The notes beneath the pieces were generated by a model. The model was not told where the DNA came from and did no database searches. It saw nothing but the letters and a program-made list of their open reading frames with translations. From positions 38,537,211-38,601,210 of the forward strand of contig OX442314.1 of NCBI GenBank assembly GCA_949358305.1: 64,000 bases of DNA, read 5' to 3'. A program made the position numbers and the translations under genes. Positions within the stretch are counted from its first letter, which is position 1, and every line of letters starts with the position of its first letter. This DNA comes from Strigamia acuminata (Eukaryota; Arthropoda; Chilopoda; Geophilomorpha; Linotaeniidae). Shown piece by piece: positions 9,849 to 19,802 of the stretch.

Positions 9849-12051
9849 TGACACAATGTGACCAAAAGCAGGACCGCAGCTTGCAAGGTGAACAAGTGGA
9901 ATTAAGTCACGACCAATGAGGAGACAGGAGATTAGGCTCAAGTAGCCATTCTTGGGAGAGGGATTAGTGATGTCACTTCCCCCCCCTGGTTTCCCATTGG
10001 TAGAAAAATTAAATTAATTCATGGAATTGATTTCCCAGAGTTCCAAGAAAATGTCAAAATTTAAAATTCCAATCATTCTCGAAAATTCCGAGATTTCCAC
10101 ATGTTTTTCTATTGTCTTTCCAGTCGCCATGTTTGATTTTTAAAATAAAAACAAAATTTCGACCGTTTTAATGTTCCAATTCCTACATTTCTGCAGAAAA
10201 AACAACACTTTTTGAAAAAACAATAGTGATTTTTCGGTTTGGAACTAGAAGTTCTGAACCAGATCAAAATGGTCTGATTCCACAAAAACATGACTTTTGT
10301 GCTTTTCTAAAAAAGCACGAAATCATGTCTGTAGAACTTCGAAATTTTCAAACCAGTTAATTTTATCATTGTTAGCAACAAATAACAAAATCAAACCGCG
10401 CTAGCGCGCAGACAAACCGATTCTTGATGCCTCGCAAGAAGAAACAGAGGAAGAAAGATAAGAAAATAAAAATAAAAAATTACAAAATACTGGGTGTTTT
10501 TTAATCTAAAAGACACCCAAAAAGTTCCAATTTTTAGCAGAAGGTTTTTGCAGATATTTACACTACGGGGATATTGTTGCAATCTCTTCTTCTGCCCCAA
10601 GAGACCAACAAACGCGCCCGCTCACCCCTTTCGGAGACTCATTCCAGTCTGCACGAGGCTGCCTTTCGACAGAAACGTGCCTACACTGAGATGTCTGTTC
10701 ATCCCAATGAAATGGTGTTTTTTGTGGAACAGTCAGTTGCACTTAAAGTAAGAAGGAAATGCATCTTCTGTCCCTAGTCGCCTTGGGTCCCACCCTTCAG
10801 CCGCCATTGTGAAGCCATATCGCCCTCCATTTGACGCTGTATACAACCCGGCATTTGAGGTGATTATTACCGCTGTCAGGTGTGGAGTCCCAAGAAAACC
10901 ATGAAAATCATAGATAGGGAAGTTTAGAGAAAAAGTAAAAAATGAAAAAGATGTAAAAACAACTAATTTCCAAATTACAGAGATTGCTCCAGACTGTGGT
11001 TTGAGCACAGTCCTTTAACAAACTGCAGTAGCCCAGAAATCAAGCAAGAGTGAATAAAATTCAGAAACAAAAGTTACAGGCTAGATTCCCAATCTTTTTT
11101 CAAAGTTGGTAGCTACCTGAACGCACAGATATCGTTCCTACGCCCTAACGAACTCTCTGTGCCATTTGAGCACTTCACCATCGGTATCCCCGTACCTCCG
11201 GCAGCTCTCCCTGCTGTCCGTGTCCCAATTTCAGCAACTCTTGGGTTAAATACGTTAACTTGCAGTTGCCTACCAACCAGTACACGGGACAGGGTAGGAT
11301 TATGACCGATGTGAACCCGGATGAGCGCCTTGAGCAGCCACAACGCAACCCATAAATTATGAGTCGCAACAAAAATCAAGGCAGTCTTCCCATGTGTGCG
11401 GACACTTCGCTGCTACTCGGGTCCAACTACACGCCAACTCACCGCACGTGACTGTTCCCGCGCCAGCGACCACTAAGCTAGCAACCTGCATCCAAGCGAC
11501 TAAACGTCCTACAAGAAATTTGGTGTCACTCAAAGCTCAGTTCAACATCGCCTCCTCGCCCGGCCCATAATGGAACCAGTGATTGCAGCGTGGCACCTGG
11601 AATATGACCGCTTCTCCCCCGTGGGATTTGGTTTGCTGGTGGCCACCAGCGCGCCTCCTCCACGAATCGAGTTTGAATACGCTGCAGACTGTCCCATTAC
11701 TTTTACTTGGGCTGCGCACCAAGAAATAGAAATAATAAAGAAGGTTTGGAATTATATTCCCCTCCCAACCACTCAGTTTTTTAGGCTAAGCTAGAAAGGA
11801 ATAGAAGACCGTTGGAAAGTGTGGCTAGTGTAAGTCCCGGCTTGCCAGTACCCAGGCAAGCTGGACATGCAAAGCCACCAATTTTTGTCTGATCAGGGTC
11901 CAATGGTCAGCGATTAGCGGCCGTTTCGCCTGCTGACCCCCTGTCACAATCATGACCAAGGAAATTTCCCCCTCTAGTTGAAAGAAAAAATTCATTTAAT
12001 ATTGTGCTTCGCACAATCAGTAAATTAGAATAGTATTCGCAAGAGAATTCA
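9849..12051 (-). other. Long 5' leader of the retrotransposon
   Basis: About 2.2 kb separate the primer-binding site from the gag ATG, far more than typical gypsy leaders. No minus-strand domain was recognised. Several stretches look coding on the opposite (plus) strand but broken between frames: about 10574-10750, 10770-10900, 11104-11290 and 11570-11750. At about 9972-9988 a C8 run in the context GTCACTT...CTGG closely mimics the LTR end plus polypurine tract at 2521-2540. The leader may carry captured sequence. Confidence 0.55.
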
Positions 12052-12069
12052 AAATCCTGGACGGGCCCA
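12052..12069 (-). promoter_or_regulatory. Primer-binding site
   Basis: On the minus strand, four bases after the 5' LTR, the sequence begins TGGGCCCGTCCAGGATTT. It starts with TGG, the complement of a tRNA CCA end. Its complement (AATCCTGGACGGGCCCA) looks like the T-arm and acceptor end of a tRNA. The tRNA species was not identified. Confidence 0.65.
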
Positions 12070-12073
12070 CAAT

Positions 12074-12696
12074 TGTGAGTGTTCGGACGGACGCCACGTG
12101 GTCGGGGGAGAGCCACGGAGGCGCTGGACGCAACACACACGATAAAACAAACCACGAAATACACGGAGACACAATATAGTTTTAGTTATGGCTTTATTAG
12201 ATGTCTAGGGGTATGATTGTAGTGTCCCATAGTGTATTTCCCAAGGCGGCGGTTCCTTCGAACCGTCCCTAATCAGACCGCGTGGCACGGCGGCCATCGG
12301 CCGCCATGACACACGAGGTCGGTAATCGGTTTTGGGCCACGCCGCCGAAGTTACGGTTAACGTCCGGCGGACGTGGCGCAACTGGACGCTCAGGTCCCGG
12401 CGGGCGACAACGTCGCCACGCCGATAGTTCGGGTTATCTTTGCAGCCAGTTTCGGAGGCGGTCGCGATGCGACCGTTCGCCTTGCTGGTTGATCAACAAC
12501 TCTCTTGTCCCTACGGGGACCAACCACTTCCGGAAGGGCGACTTCCGGGGCCCGATCCTGCTTGACCAAAGGCCCGCAGCTCCACCTGGTTGCGGGGGAC
12601 CGCAACAGGCTGCGCGAGATACGAGAGGCGCTGGAGCTGCGCCAAGTGCATTGCCGTTGCAGTGCAGCGACCCGTGCGCAGGGGCAGCTGGTCACA
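12074..12696 (-). repeat. 5' LTR
   Basis: This is the right-hand 623-bp repeat, which is the 5' LTR because the element is on the minus strand. It appears identical to 1904-2526. It should hold the promoter. No clear TATA box was picked out. Confidence 0.93.
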
Positions 12697-12700
12697 GTCT
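12697..12700. repeat. Right target-site duplication GTCT
   Basis: GTCT directly follows the terminal CA of the right LTR and matches 1900-1903. Confidence 0.85.
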
Positions 12701-13692
12701 TTGCTGACATTTTTCATTACATGACAAGTACCACAATGAATTAAGGTTTTTTCCAACTCTGTAGTTAATGCCTTACCCTTCAATATATTAGAACACCTCT
12801 GCAAATATGTGCTGAGCGTTTCTTGATTAAAAATTAATAGTATAGAGTTTATCAGAACTAAGCTTTGATCACAACAAAACATTCTAGGGCTGCATATACT
12901 ATTGTGACCATATAAACGTTTTTCATCATATCTGAATGTATCCAAGAAATGAGTAATCCTGGGTCCATTATGCTGACTTGTAATGAGCTCTGCCACAGAA
13001 CACGGCATTGTATTAACAGCCTTTGGATTACGTATAATAATGGAGTAATAATAACAAAGTTATTCTTCTTTCCAACTATGTTGTGAGCAACACTTCCTGT
13101 AGCATCAATAAAAACTGCATCAGTAGCTGCATATTTGTGGAAAAGTTCAATCCCATAATCAGTCCATGTCATGTAATATGCAGGATGCATGACTTGCAAA
13201 AAAAATCCATCTATTTTTGAATTTTTCTTGTTTTCACTATCTATATGTTTTAATTTTATATAAACTTAGGAAAATGTTGTCATCTTTCCTATTTTCTTTT
13301 CTTGCCTCGTGTGCAATTTGCTTGAAGGTTGTAGCATTCAGGCCCACCCCAGTTAAATTTCCAGCGTTAAAACTCTCCTCTGGAATATTTCTCAGCTCTT
13401 CAAAATAAAGACTTTTTGGATGTTTACTATATCGTAACTGCTTTTTCAAAGCTGTGCGAACATTTGATGAAATCTTCCTGGCAGAATATGATCCGGGCTT
13501 ATGTATAATTGTGCCCAACCATTTTACCTTGCAGGACAGATCTTTAGACATGACAATAAACTCACATGTGCAATCCTCATTAATACATTTTCCGTTTGTC
13601 TGAAATAGAATGTTTGATTTTTTTCTACTGTTTTCTGTAGTAACACGGTGCCTTTTAAAACATAGGGTGCAGTATGGATTTAGGTTATTCAA
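12701..13692 (-). pseudogene. Transposase-like core of the older transposon, frameshifted
   Basis: Minus-strand pieces read in order. The first, 13692-13237, has a Cys-rich start (PYCTLCFKRH) followed by a helical segment ending near FKQIAHEARKE. The second, 13199 downward, has AVFIDATGSVAH, then a shift of frame into AELITSQHNGPRITHFLD. That is followed by a long stretch similar to MULE/P-like transposases with SILLIFNQETLSTYLQRC and TLIHCGTCHVMK. Asp in FIDATG is a candidate first catalytic Asp. The reading is cut at 12701 by the retrotransposon and resumes at 1903. At least two frame changes mark it as dead. Superfamily assignment is tentative. Confidence 0.6.
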
Positions 13693-13897
13693 CTTTTTAG
13701 CAAAAAAAATTGTCCAATCACTTCTGTTTTGCTATCAATTTTTCCCATGTTGTTCAATTGAAAACTCAGCTGGCAGCTCAGAAATACAGATGTTAACACC
13801 ACCATCTGCATCGCTAGTCATTATTTCACTAGTTGAATTAATGTCTTCAGGACTATTAAAAGACTCTGTGCCACTATCTGTTTCTTCCAAAGGTGTA

Positions 13898-14790
13898 TTA
13901 TTGTCTGTTACAATTAGTGAGTTCTTCTGATGCTTGATTAGAGAAGCTTAGATCTCCATGAGCAATAAGTTTTTTACTTTGCAGATTATACACTGCTGCA
14001 ATACCTTCCTGTTTAATAAGCTGATTTGCACATGGCACACTAATAAATTCCACTTCTTCATCATTACACAAAACTACTGACTCAGAGTCTAACCATCTGC
14101 ATGTTAAATAATGATTTTTTTGCGAAATAAAATATTTGAATGCAATCTGTGTTGCCATATGTCACCACTCTCGCACTGTATTTATAATTCTTTTCAGACA
14201 TGTGTAACATTCATAGGGAAAGAGAAGAGTAATGTTTCTGGAACTTCTTTAACTAATTTCTGTGTCCAGTAAGAATTTTCTAAACAACGAGGACATTCAC
14301 ATTGAGCAGGTTGTGTATATGTTGAAAAGAAATCTTTATTAATTGGCCGTAAGGTGTTATCTAAGTTTGTTCCAACACTTATTACAGCTAATTCACAATT
14401 TATTTTTTGATTAATACTACACGGTTGACATTCATTAGTTTCAGTCTCATATGTAAAGGGATTTATGTTCAATAATGCCAGAAATTTAGGCAAAACAACA
14501 TTATAAAATTCTATTCCATCTTGTTGCTTATCTGGGTTGAATTCATCTGGGAACTGATAGATCTCGAAATCAGATTTAGTCAAAACATTGAACAGACTGC
14601 ACGGAATTGCTGTTTTCGCTAATTTATTTTTCATTTCTTTTAACAGTGATTGAAAAGGCAACAAGCACTCGGTTGAACTAGTTAAATTCACTTTTAAGAT
14701 GCATTCTATCACTTTTGTTTCGTGCAATGCCTGCATTAACCTACTCAACCAACAGTTCTGAAAACCATTAACAAACCCCCTTGGATTATG
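13898..14790 (-). pseudogene. Ubiquitin-specific-protease-like domain of the older transposon, frameshifted
   Basis: On the minus strand at about 14780-14730 the reading NGFQNCWLSRLMQALH matches the Cys box of C19 deubiquitinases (catalytic Cys codon 14752-14754). Two CxxC-like pairs follow (CQPC; CECPRC). Then comes a beta-strand motif ETLLFSFPM near 14210, and after a frame change at about 14150-14190 a His box with NHYLTCRW and CNDEEV (His codon about 14111-14113). The order Cys box, zinc pairs, His box is that of USP proteases. An in-frame TGA separates it from the PHD finger upstream. A frame change inside the domain and the TGA show it is not functional. Confidence 0.55.
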
Positions 14791-14796
14791 ATTATC

Positions 14797-15330
14797 TCAC
14801 TTGCATTTAGGACATTTCCAATCATCATCAGCCCTTATAGCATTAATTCTATCCTTATCAGACACTCCTAAACAACAAAAGTGAAACCAATCTTTACATG
14901 AGATGCATTCAGCATAATGTCCACCATCATTTACTTTTTTGCAAAAACAGAATGTCTCAAACTCTGAGTAATTAGCTATTACTTTACTATTTTTTGGTTG
15001 ATGTTTTCTTAGCTTTGATTGATTGGCTAGTTTGTTGGCTAGTACTTTACTACTTTTTTGTGGTTGTATTCTTAGTTTGGTACGTGGGTTTGTTAAAGCC
15101 AAAGCAGTATCTATTTTATCAATTTCAGCTACACTGCTTAAATGTGGAATTATGACAGGTAAAGCACAATCAATTTTAATCTCACTCTCATCAAAGAGTT
15201 TTTTAATTTTCCTAATCCATCTAAGCTGCTGTCGAAACAGGTATTTATTTGGATAATCAAGTCTAAAAAGAATATCGGCCCAAAAACAATTTTCATTGGT
15301 CCATTGGTTATAAATTGAGTTTTCAGTCTT
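14797..15330 (-). pseudogene. PHD-finger segment of the older transposon
   Basis: The minus-strand frame is open from about 15330. It encodes a hydrophobic/basic region, a Lys/Gln-rich linker and a PHD finger near the end: CFCKK, HYAECISC, DWFHFCC and a final CPKC, with the expected Cys4-His-Cys3 spacing. It then hits TGA at 14797. The same frame continues past the TGA straight into the protease-like domain, so the two were probably one protein. No start codon is visible in the open stretch. Confidence 0.6.
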
Positions 15331-15372
15331 GGTTTTAATTTGTCATTTGATTTCGAATAGGTTGTGAATACT

Positions 15373-15585
15373 CTAGTTCTTTTGTGATGAATGTTCTCTG
15401 AATGATGTGTAATTACAAAATATGTGTATAACCAAATTTTTTTTTACCTGAGTAACTTCTAAACCTTCTGGAATGTTGTCTGCTGGCAATAAAGGCAATG
15501 CCTTTGCCAATTTAAGTATTCTGATTATAAAAGCATCTGTTGCATTTCCAGCAATCAGTGCACTAAGGTGTGGTCTCTTCACCAT
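15373..15585 (-). pseudogene. Upstream coding remnant of the older transposon
   Basis: A 70-codon minus-strand frame includes LIAGNATDAFIIRILKL and LPADNIPEGLEVTQ. This recalls the C-terminal helical region of MULE-type transposase proteins found in aphids and other arthropods. It ends near a possible donor site. It belongs by position to the element that continues at 15330-12701. It is too short for a firm call. Confidence 0.35.
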
Positions 15586-16720
15586 GTTTGTCCGAAGTGC
15601 CTAAAAAAATTGTTTGTACAAATAAATATATGTAATACCTATGTAAATACCTGGTAACTTGTTTAATCATTATCGTACCTTGCAAAAATGAAACCAGCAA
15701 TCATGGTGACTGGATAAAGGCAGAGACACACTCACTGCCTGAGATAATATTTGGTTTACACTCAAGAATAATTAAGGTTTACGTTAACCTGCTTGAAGAA
15801 AATTCGCTGAAGATAAATCTAAGTAAATGCTCTGTATTAGTAGGACTGTTGATATAATTCGTAAAATTACTTCGCTCAACAACAATGGTTTTTGGGTTAG
15901 TAACAGGAGTTTATAAATACGGTAACGGTAACGAAAAAAGTTAATGCCATGGTTAAATCTAAAACAACTCAAAACTCCAAAAAGAAAAGGTTTTACTCCT
16001 TTCTTGTGCAACTTTAGAAGAAATTATGTGCTCTTGGACGAGCTTGCTCGGCCTTTGATTCGACGATTACGAGTTTTAGATCGTTGGTTCCGTTTGGGAC
16101 GCGATTTAGGAGCGGTTCGTTCTTTCAATCATCATGAACTATCCTTTTGTCTTGGGATGGGGTCATTGGTTGCTGGGGAGCTGGGTTGAGGATCTGGTTT
16201 GGTAGCGACTCCCGCAGCTACCGTCGATGACTTCCATCTCGTCCTTGAGCCGATCAACTTCTCTGACCACTAGGCGGTCGACATTGTCTCTTCGTACTTT
16301 CCGGGGCCTTCAGATACTTGCTCTTCCATTAGAAAATGAGAGGGTTTCTTCGTCAGACTGGAGAAGATTGGTCGTCCTCGCTGCAACTGGTAGGCATTGT
16401 ATGATCCTAGATAAAGGAAGGAGCGAATTGAAAAAGCTCCGCTGACCCGCGTTTGCCATAGGGCTGTCAATGGGGTGTGCACATTAAACGTTGCTAAAAG
16501 GAAACAATAAAAATTCCAAACAGTGGAAAGAGAAAAAATTTTAATAGGAGTAAAAACTCTGTAAAATATTCTTGGTGTTGACACACCCTCTAGTGACTGG
16601 TCACTGTTAAAACATGCTTAAAAATTGTAAAAATTGGTGTATTTATAAAATAGTACAATGATGGTTTTAATAAAAGGGAACAATGATGGGGGCTACCCAA
16701 TGATTGGCACGCAGGTAAAT
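15586..16720. other. No supported gene
   Basis: This is mixed AT-rich sequence with only short, unmatched open frames on both strands. I see no domain, RNA gene or clear repeat. The right end of the older transposon was not located here. Confidence 0.5.
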
Positions 16721-16721
16721 G

Positions 16722-16796
16722 AGGTTACGTTAGGTTAGGTTAAGGGTACGTTACGTTACGTTACGTTACGTTAGGTTACGGGCACGTTAGGTTATA
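16722..16796 (+). repeat. Degenerate TTAGG/TTACG pentamer array
   Basis: Pentamers TTAGG and TTACG alternate for about 75 bp (for example five successive TTACG units near 16750-16775). TTAGG is the common arthropod telomere repeat, so this may be an interstitial telomere-like tract, although TTACG dominates. Confidence 0.6.
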
Positions 16797-17045
16797 TTAC
16801 CAAAATTTGACCAAAATTAGACTAAAATTAGACCAAAATTAGACCAAAATTAGACTAAAATTTGACCAAAATTTGACAAACATTTGATAAAAATTTCAAA
16901 ATTTGGGACAAAATGAGAAAATTTGGAGGAAAAATTTGGGAAATAAGGCACAAATTGAGGGAAAATTTCACAAAAATTTGTAGAAACTTTGAGAAAAATT
17001 TGAAGAAAAAATATGTCAAAAACTTTTCAAAAAAATTAAAGAAAA
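16797..17045 (+). repeat. A-rich simple repeat
   Basis: Repeats of the type GACCAAAATTA, then AAAATTTG units, fill about 250 bp. There is no coding content. Confidence 0.7.
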
Positions 17046-17051
17046 ACAGGA

Positions 17052-18595
17052 TGACAACCCATTAAAGGAAATATTACTCAGCGCCATAACAGAGGCTTTA
17101 AGCGAAGTATCCCCCACAAAAAACAAAATTATAAATGCTCAACGCACAGAGCCAGAACTGTATGACATCATACAGTATTTAAATACAGGAAAACTACCAA
17201 TTAATTCAAAAACTCACATTAATGATTAAAAATCTAAAACTAAAGGATATTTAATGGACGATGATTTATTAGTGTTTGTTGTCCTAACATTTGAAGAAGA
17301 GTTACAAGATACAGGGGCAGGATTTAAAGAAGTTATAGTTATACCAAAGAGTTTAATTAAACGAGCGCTATTTGCATGTCACAATCACTTGATGTCAGGG
17401 CATGCCGGAATAGCCAAAATAATACACCGTGCTAAATTGATTTATTTTTGGAAAGGAATGTCTGGAGATGTGAGAAGATACGTCCGAGGACGTCCACATT
17501 GTCAGTGTTATAAACCAATTCAAAGGAAACCCCTTGCTGGCGAATACATTCCTCACAACATGACTTCACCGTGGGAAACTGTGTCAATAGATTTAATAGG
17601 ACCCAAACCTGGAAACAAGTTTAAATGATTGTTAGTTATCATTGATAATTGCACGAAATATGTTGAGTTATTTCCGTTACACACTGCATCAGCGGAAATT
17701 ATTACGGAAAAATTACACGAAGTATCCTGCAGACACAGAACACCATCCAAATTGATTGCTTGATGTTGACACGAGTGTTGATTTCGACACGACGGGTTTT
17801 TTTTGCATGAGCGTTGATTTCAGCATGAGCGTTGATTTCGACCCGAGCGGTGATTTCGTCGGAAGGAGTTGGCTGTTGTATCCAATATCTTTAAACGTTT
17901 TTGTCAACGGCAAAACATAAAGACAGCTTACATAAGTCCCTATAACCCTCCTTCCAATCCCACAGAACGCACAAATTGAAACCTCAAGATTATGATTGCA
18001 CTTTTCACTGATATACACAAAAATTGGCACAAACATGTACACGATTTTGAATACGCCTTGAGGACGTCAGTGTCAGAACCGGAAGTTCCCCAATGCTTTT
18101 GAACACAGGTCGTATTGTGACACCACTATGGAATCCACTTATAACCACTAATATAAAATTGACATTAACAATCCAGACGAATATTTAACACGCATTTTAT
18201 CAACGATTAAAATAGTGCACGAAAACATGTATCGCAAAATACAACAGAATTATGAGAAACACAGGGAAATACACAAAAAAATATAGAATCAGACACCATT
18301 TGTCTAATGCAGAAAGTCAGTTTTCTGCTAAATTAGCTGAAGTTCGCGATGGACCATGGAAAATTGTAAAACTTTTAGGAGGTAGTGCATTCCGCTTGGA
18401 ACACATGAATAATGGTTCGATTGAGGCAGCCATAAATATTAAACACCTGGTGCCATATATCCCACATTATCCGGTGGAAAAATGGAAAGAAACTCAAACC
18501 CACGGTTCTGATGAAGTACATCAAACTCCCGATTGGATTTTAAACGAAGATGCTAATCCATCCACTCTCCAATTGGACACAAACACTTCAACACA
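17052..18595 (+). pseudogene. Decayed Ty3/gypsy pol fragment (integrase half)
   Basis: The plus strand encodes the linker before integrase (about 17060-17230, ending in a stop), then an HHCC-like finger with HNHLMSGHAGIAK and HCQCYKPIQRKP, and the start of the core (VSIDLIGPKP). The fourth finger position reads GRPHCQC and looks altered. After a stop at 17626 the core continues (LLVIIDNCTKYVELFP) to about 17735. Unrelated sequence of about 350 bp then intervenes. The reading resumes at about 18150-18500 with the integrase C-terminal part (DGPWKIVKLLGG). The relic joins prolyl hydroxylase copy 1 at about 18596. It differs from the intact element at 1904-12696. Confidence 0.7.
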
Positions 18596-19781
18596 AATAG
18601 AACTAAGAAATTATAATGCATTACGCAGAGGAGAACAAGTGAGGGTAAAAACTAAGTGAAAAACATGATCAATTATTTCCCGCATTTAATTTATTTCTAT
18701 TTAGAGTGATTTAGAAGTAACAACTTTGAACTGTTATTTATCGAACAGAGGAGATGCAAGTTTCTACATAAATCCAATTAAGGTTGAAGTCCACAGTCAC
18801 GACCCACAAATCTTCACATTTCACGACATCATTTATGAATCAGAAATTGATTTCATCAAAGAGTTTAGCAAACCGTCAGTAAGTTTCAGCAATTGTCGTA
18901 TCACACATACTTCTAATTTTGTTAAACAATTGCTTATTATTTAAAAGTTGCAAAGATCAACAGTTGAGCCCGATCTTGAGAATACAGAGGCAATATCGGA
19001 CGATCGAATAAGTCAGAGCTCATGGATGACCGATGATGAGGATAATGAGCAGTTACGTCGAAAAGTTAAGATTATAATGGATCGTCTGTTTAGAATTACT
19101 GGGCTTAATGTACACGGAAAGACTAACTCGGAACCAATGCAAGTGGCTAATTACGGTATTGGTGGTGAATACATACCTCATTACGATGCTATTTACAAGT
19201 TTAAGTCTCCTCAAGAGGTTCGTGAAACTAAATTGTTTATCTGCTATTTACTAGACTTTAATCGTTTTTAAAATGTGCTTGACAGTTGTCCGATGAGGAT
19301 TTGTTTATATCAGAATCCGTTGGCGATAGAATGGCTACTTTAATGTTCTATGTAAGTGATGATTGATTTGCCGTCTAAATAATTGATCATCGATTTGTAT
19401 TGCTAGTTAAGTGATGTCAAGCTTGGCGGTGCTACAGTATTTCCTTTGATTGGCGCCACTGTCCGGCCTAGAAAAGTCAATAATCCTGCAATTAAATGCA
19501 TGAAAGTGTAGCAAATTAATCTCAATTCTCCTTGCATGTGCGTTTTTAGGGATCTGCAGTTTTTTGGTATAATTTCCTTCGAAATTGTGAAGAAGATCTC
19601 CGCACTTTGCATGGTGGATGTCCAGTTCTATTTGGATCCAAATGGAGTAAATGAATTAGTTGATTAAAAATGGAGATGAAATTATTAATTTTTTTAATGT
19701 GATCATTTAGTTGGAAACAAGTGGATTCATGAACTTAATCAAGTTTTCAAAAGGCCTTGCAGCCTAAACCCAAAAGACTAG
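18596..19781 (+). pseudogene. Prolyl 4-hydroxylase alpha, copy 1, lacking the 5' half
   Basis: Homology to the cluster starts at about 18596, fused to a gypsy relic. Exons that can be read: the end of exon 6 (RGEQVRVKTK region), exon 7 (about 18701-18871), exon 8 (18948-), exon 9 with [10 protein letters not shown], exon 10 with [17 protein letters not shown], exon 11 (GSAVFWYNF) and exon 12 ending PCSLNPKD with TAG at 19781. Iron ligands HYD and the distal His and Lys ([14 protein letters not shown]) are present, but the conserved NGEGD turn reads NCEED. The N-terminal dimerisation and peptide-binding domains are gone, so it is likely non-functional. Confidence 0.75.
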
Positions 19782-19802
19782 ATACCTGCTAATGTCAACT
19801 TA

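Larger units (their letters stand above)
1904..12696 (-). mobile_element. Complete Ty3/gypsy LTR retrotransposon, minus strand, 10.8 kb
   Basis: The element has two 623-bp direct repeats starting TG and ending CA, a GTCT duplication outside each end, a primer-binding site next to the 5' LTR (right side) and a purine tract next to the 3' LTR (left side). On the minus strand the order is gag (9848-8247), pol in the -1 frame (8292-4513) with protease, reverse transcriptase, RNase H, integrase, then a third ORF (4291-3017). I see no stop or frameshift in gag, pol or ORF3 and the LTRs look identical by eye, so insertion is recent. Oddities are the length, a 2.2-kb leader before gag, and a third ORF that is not an envelope gene. 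It has landed inside an older transposon. Confidence 0.93.

Noticed and set aside
9972-9988. A third LTR end inside the retrotransposon
   Set aside because: Only about 17 bases around the C run match; no other LTR sequence follows on either side.
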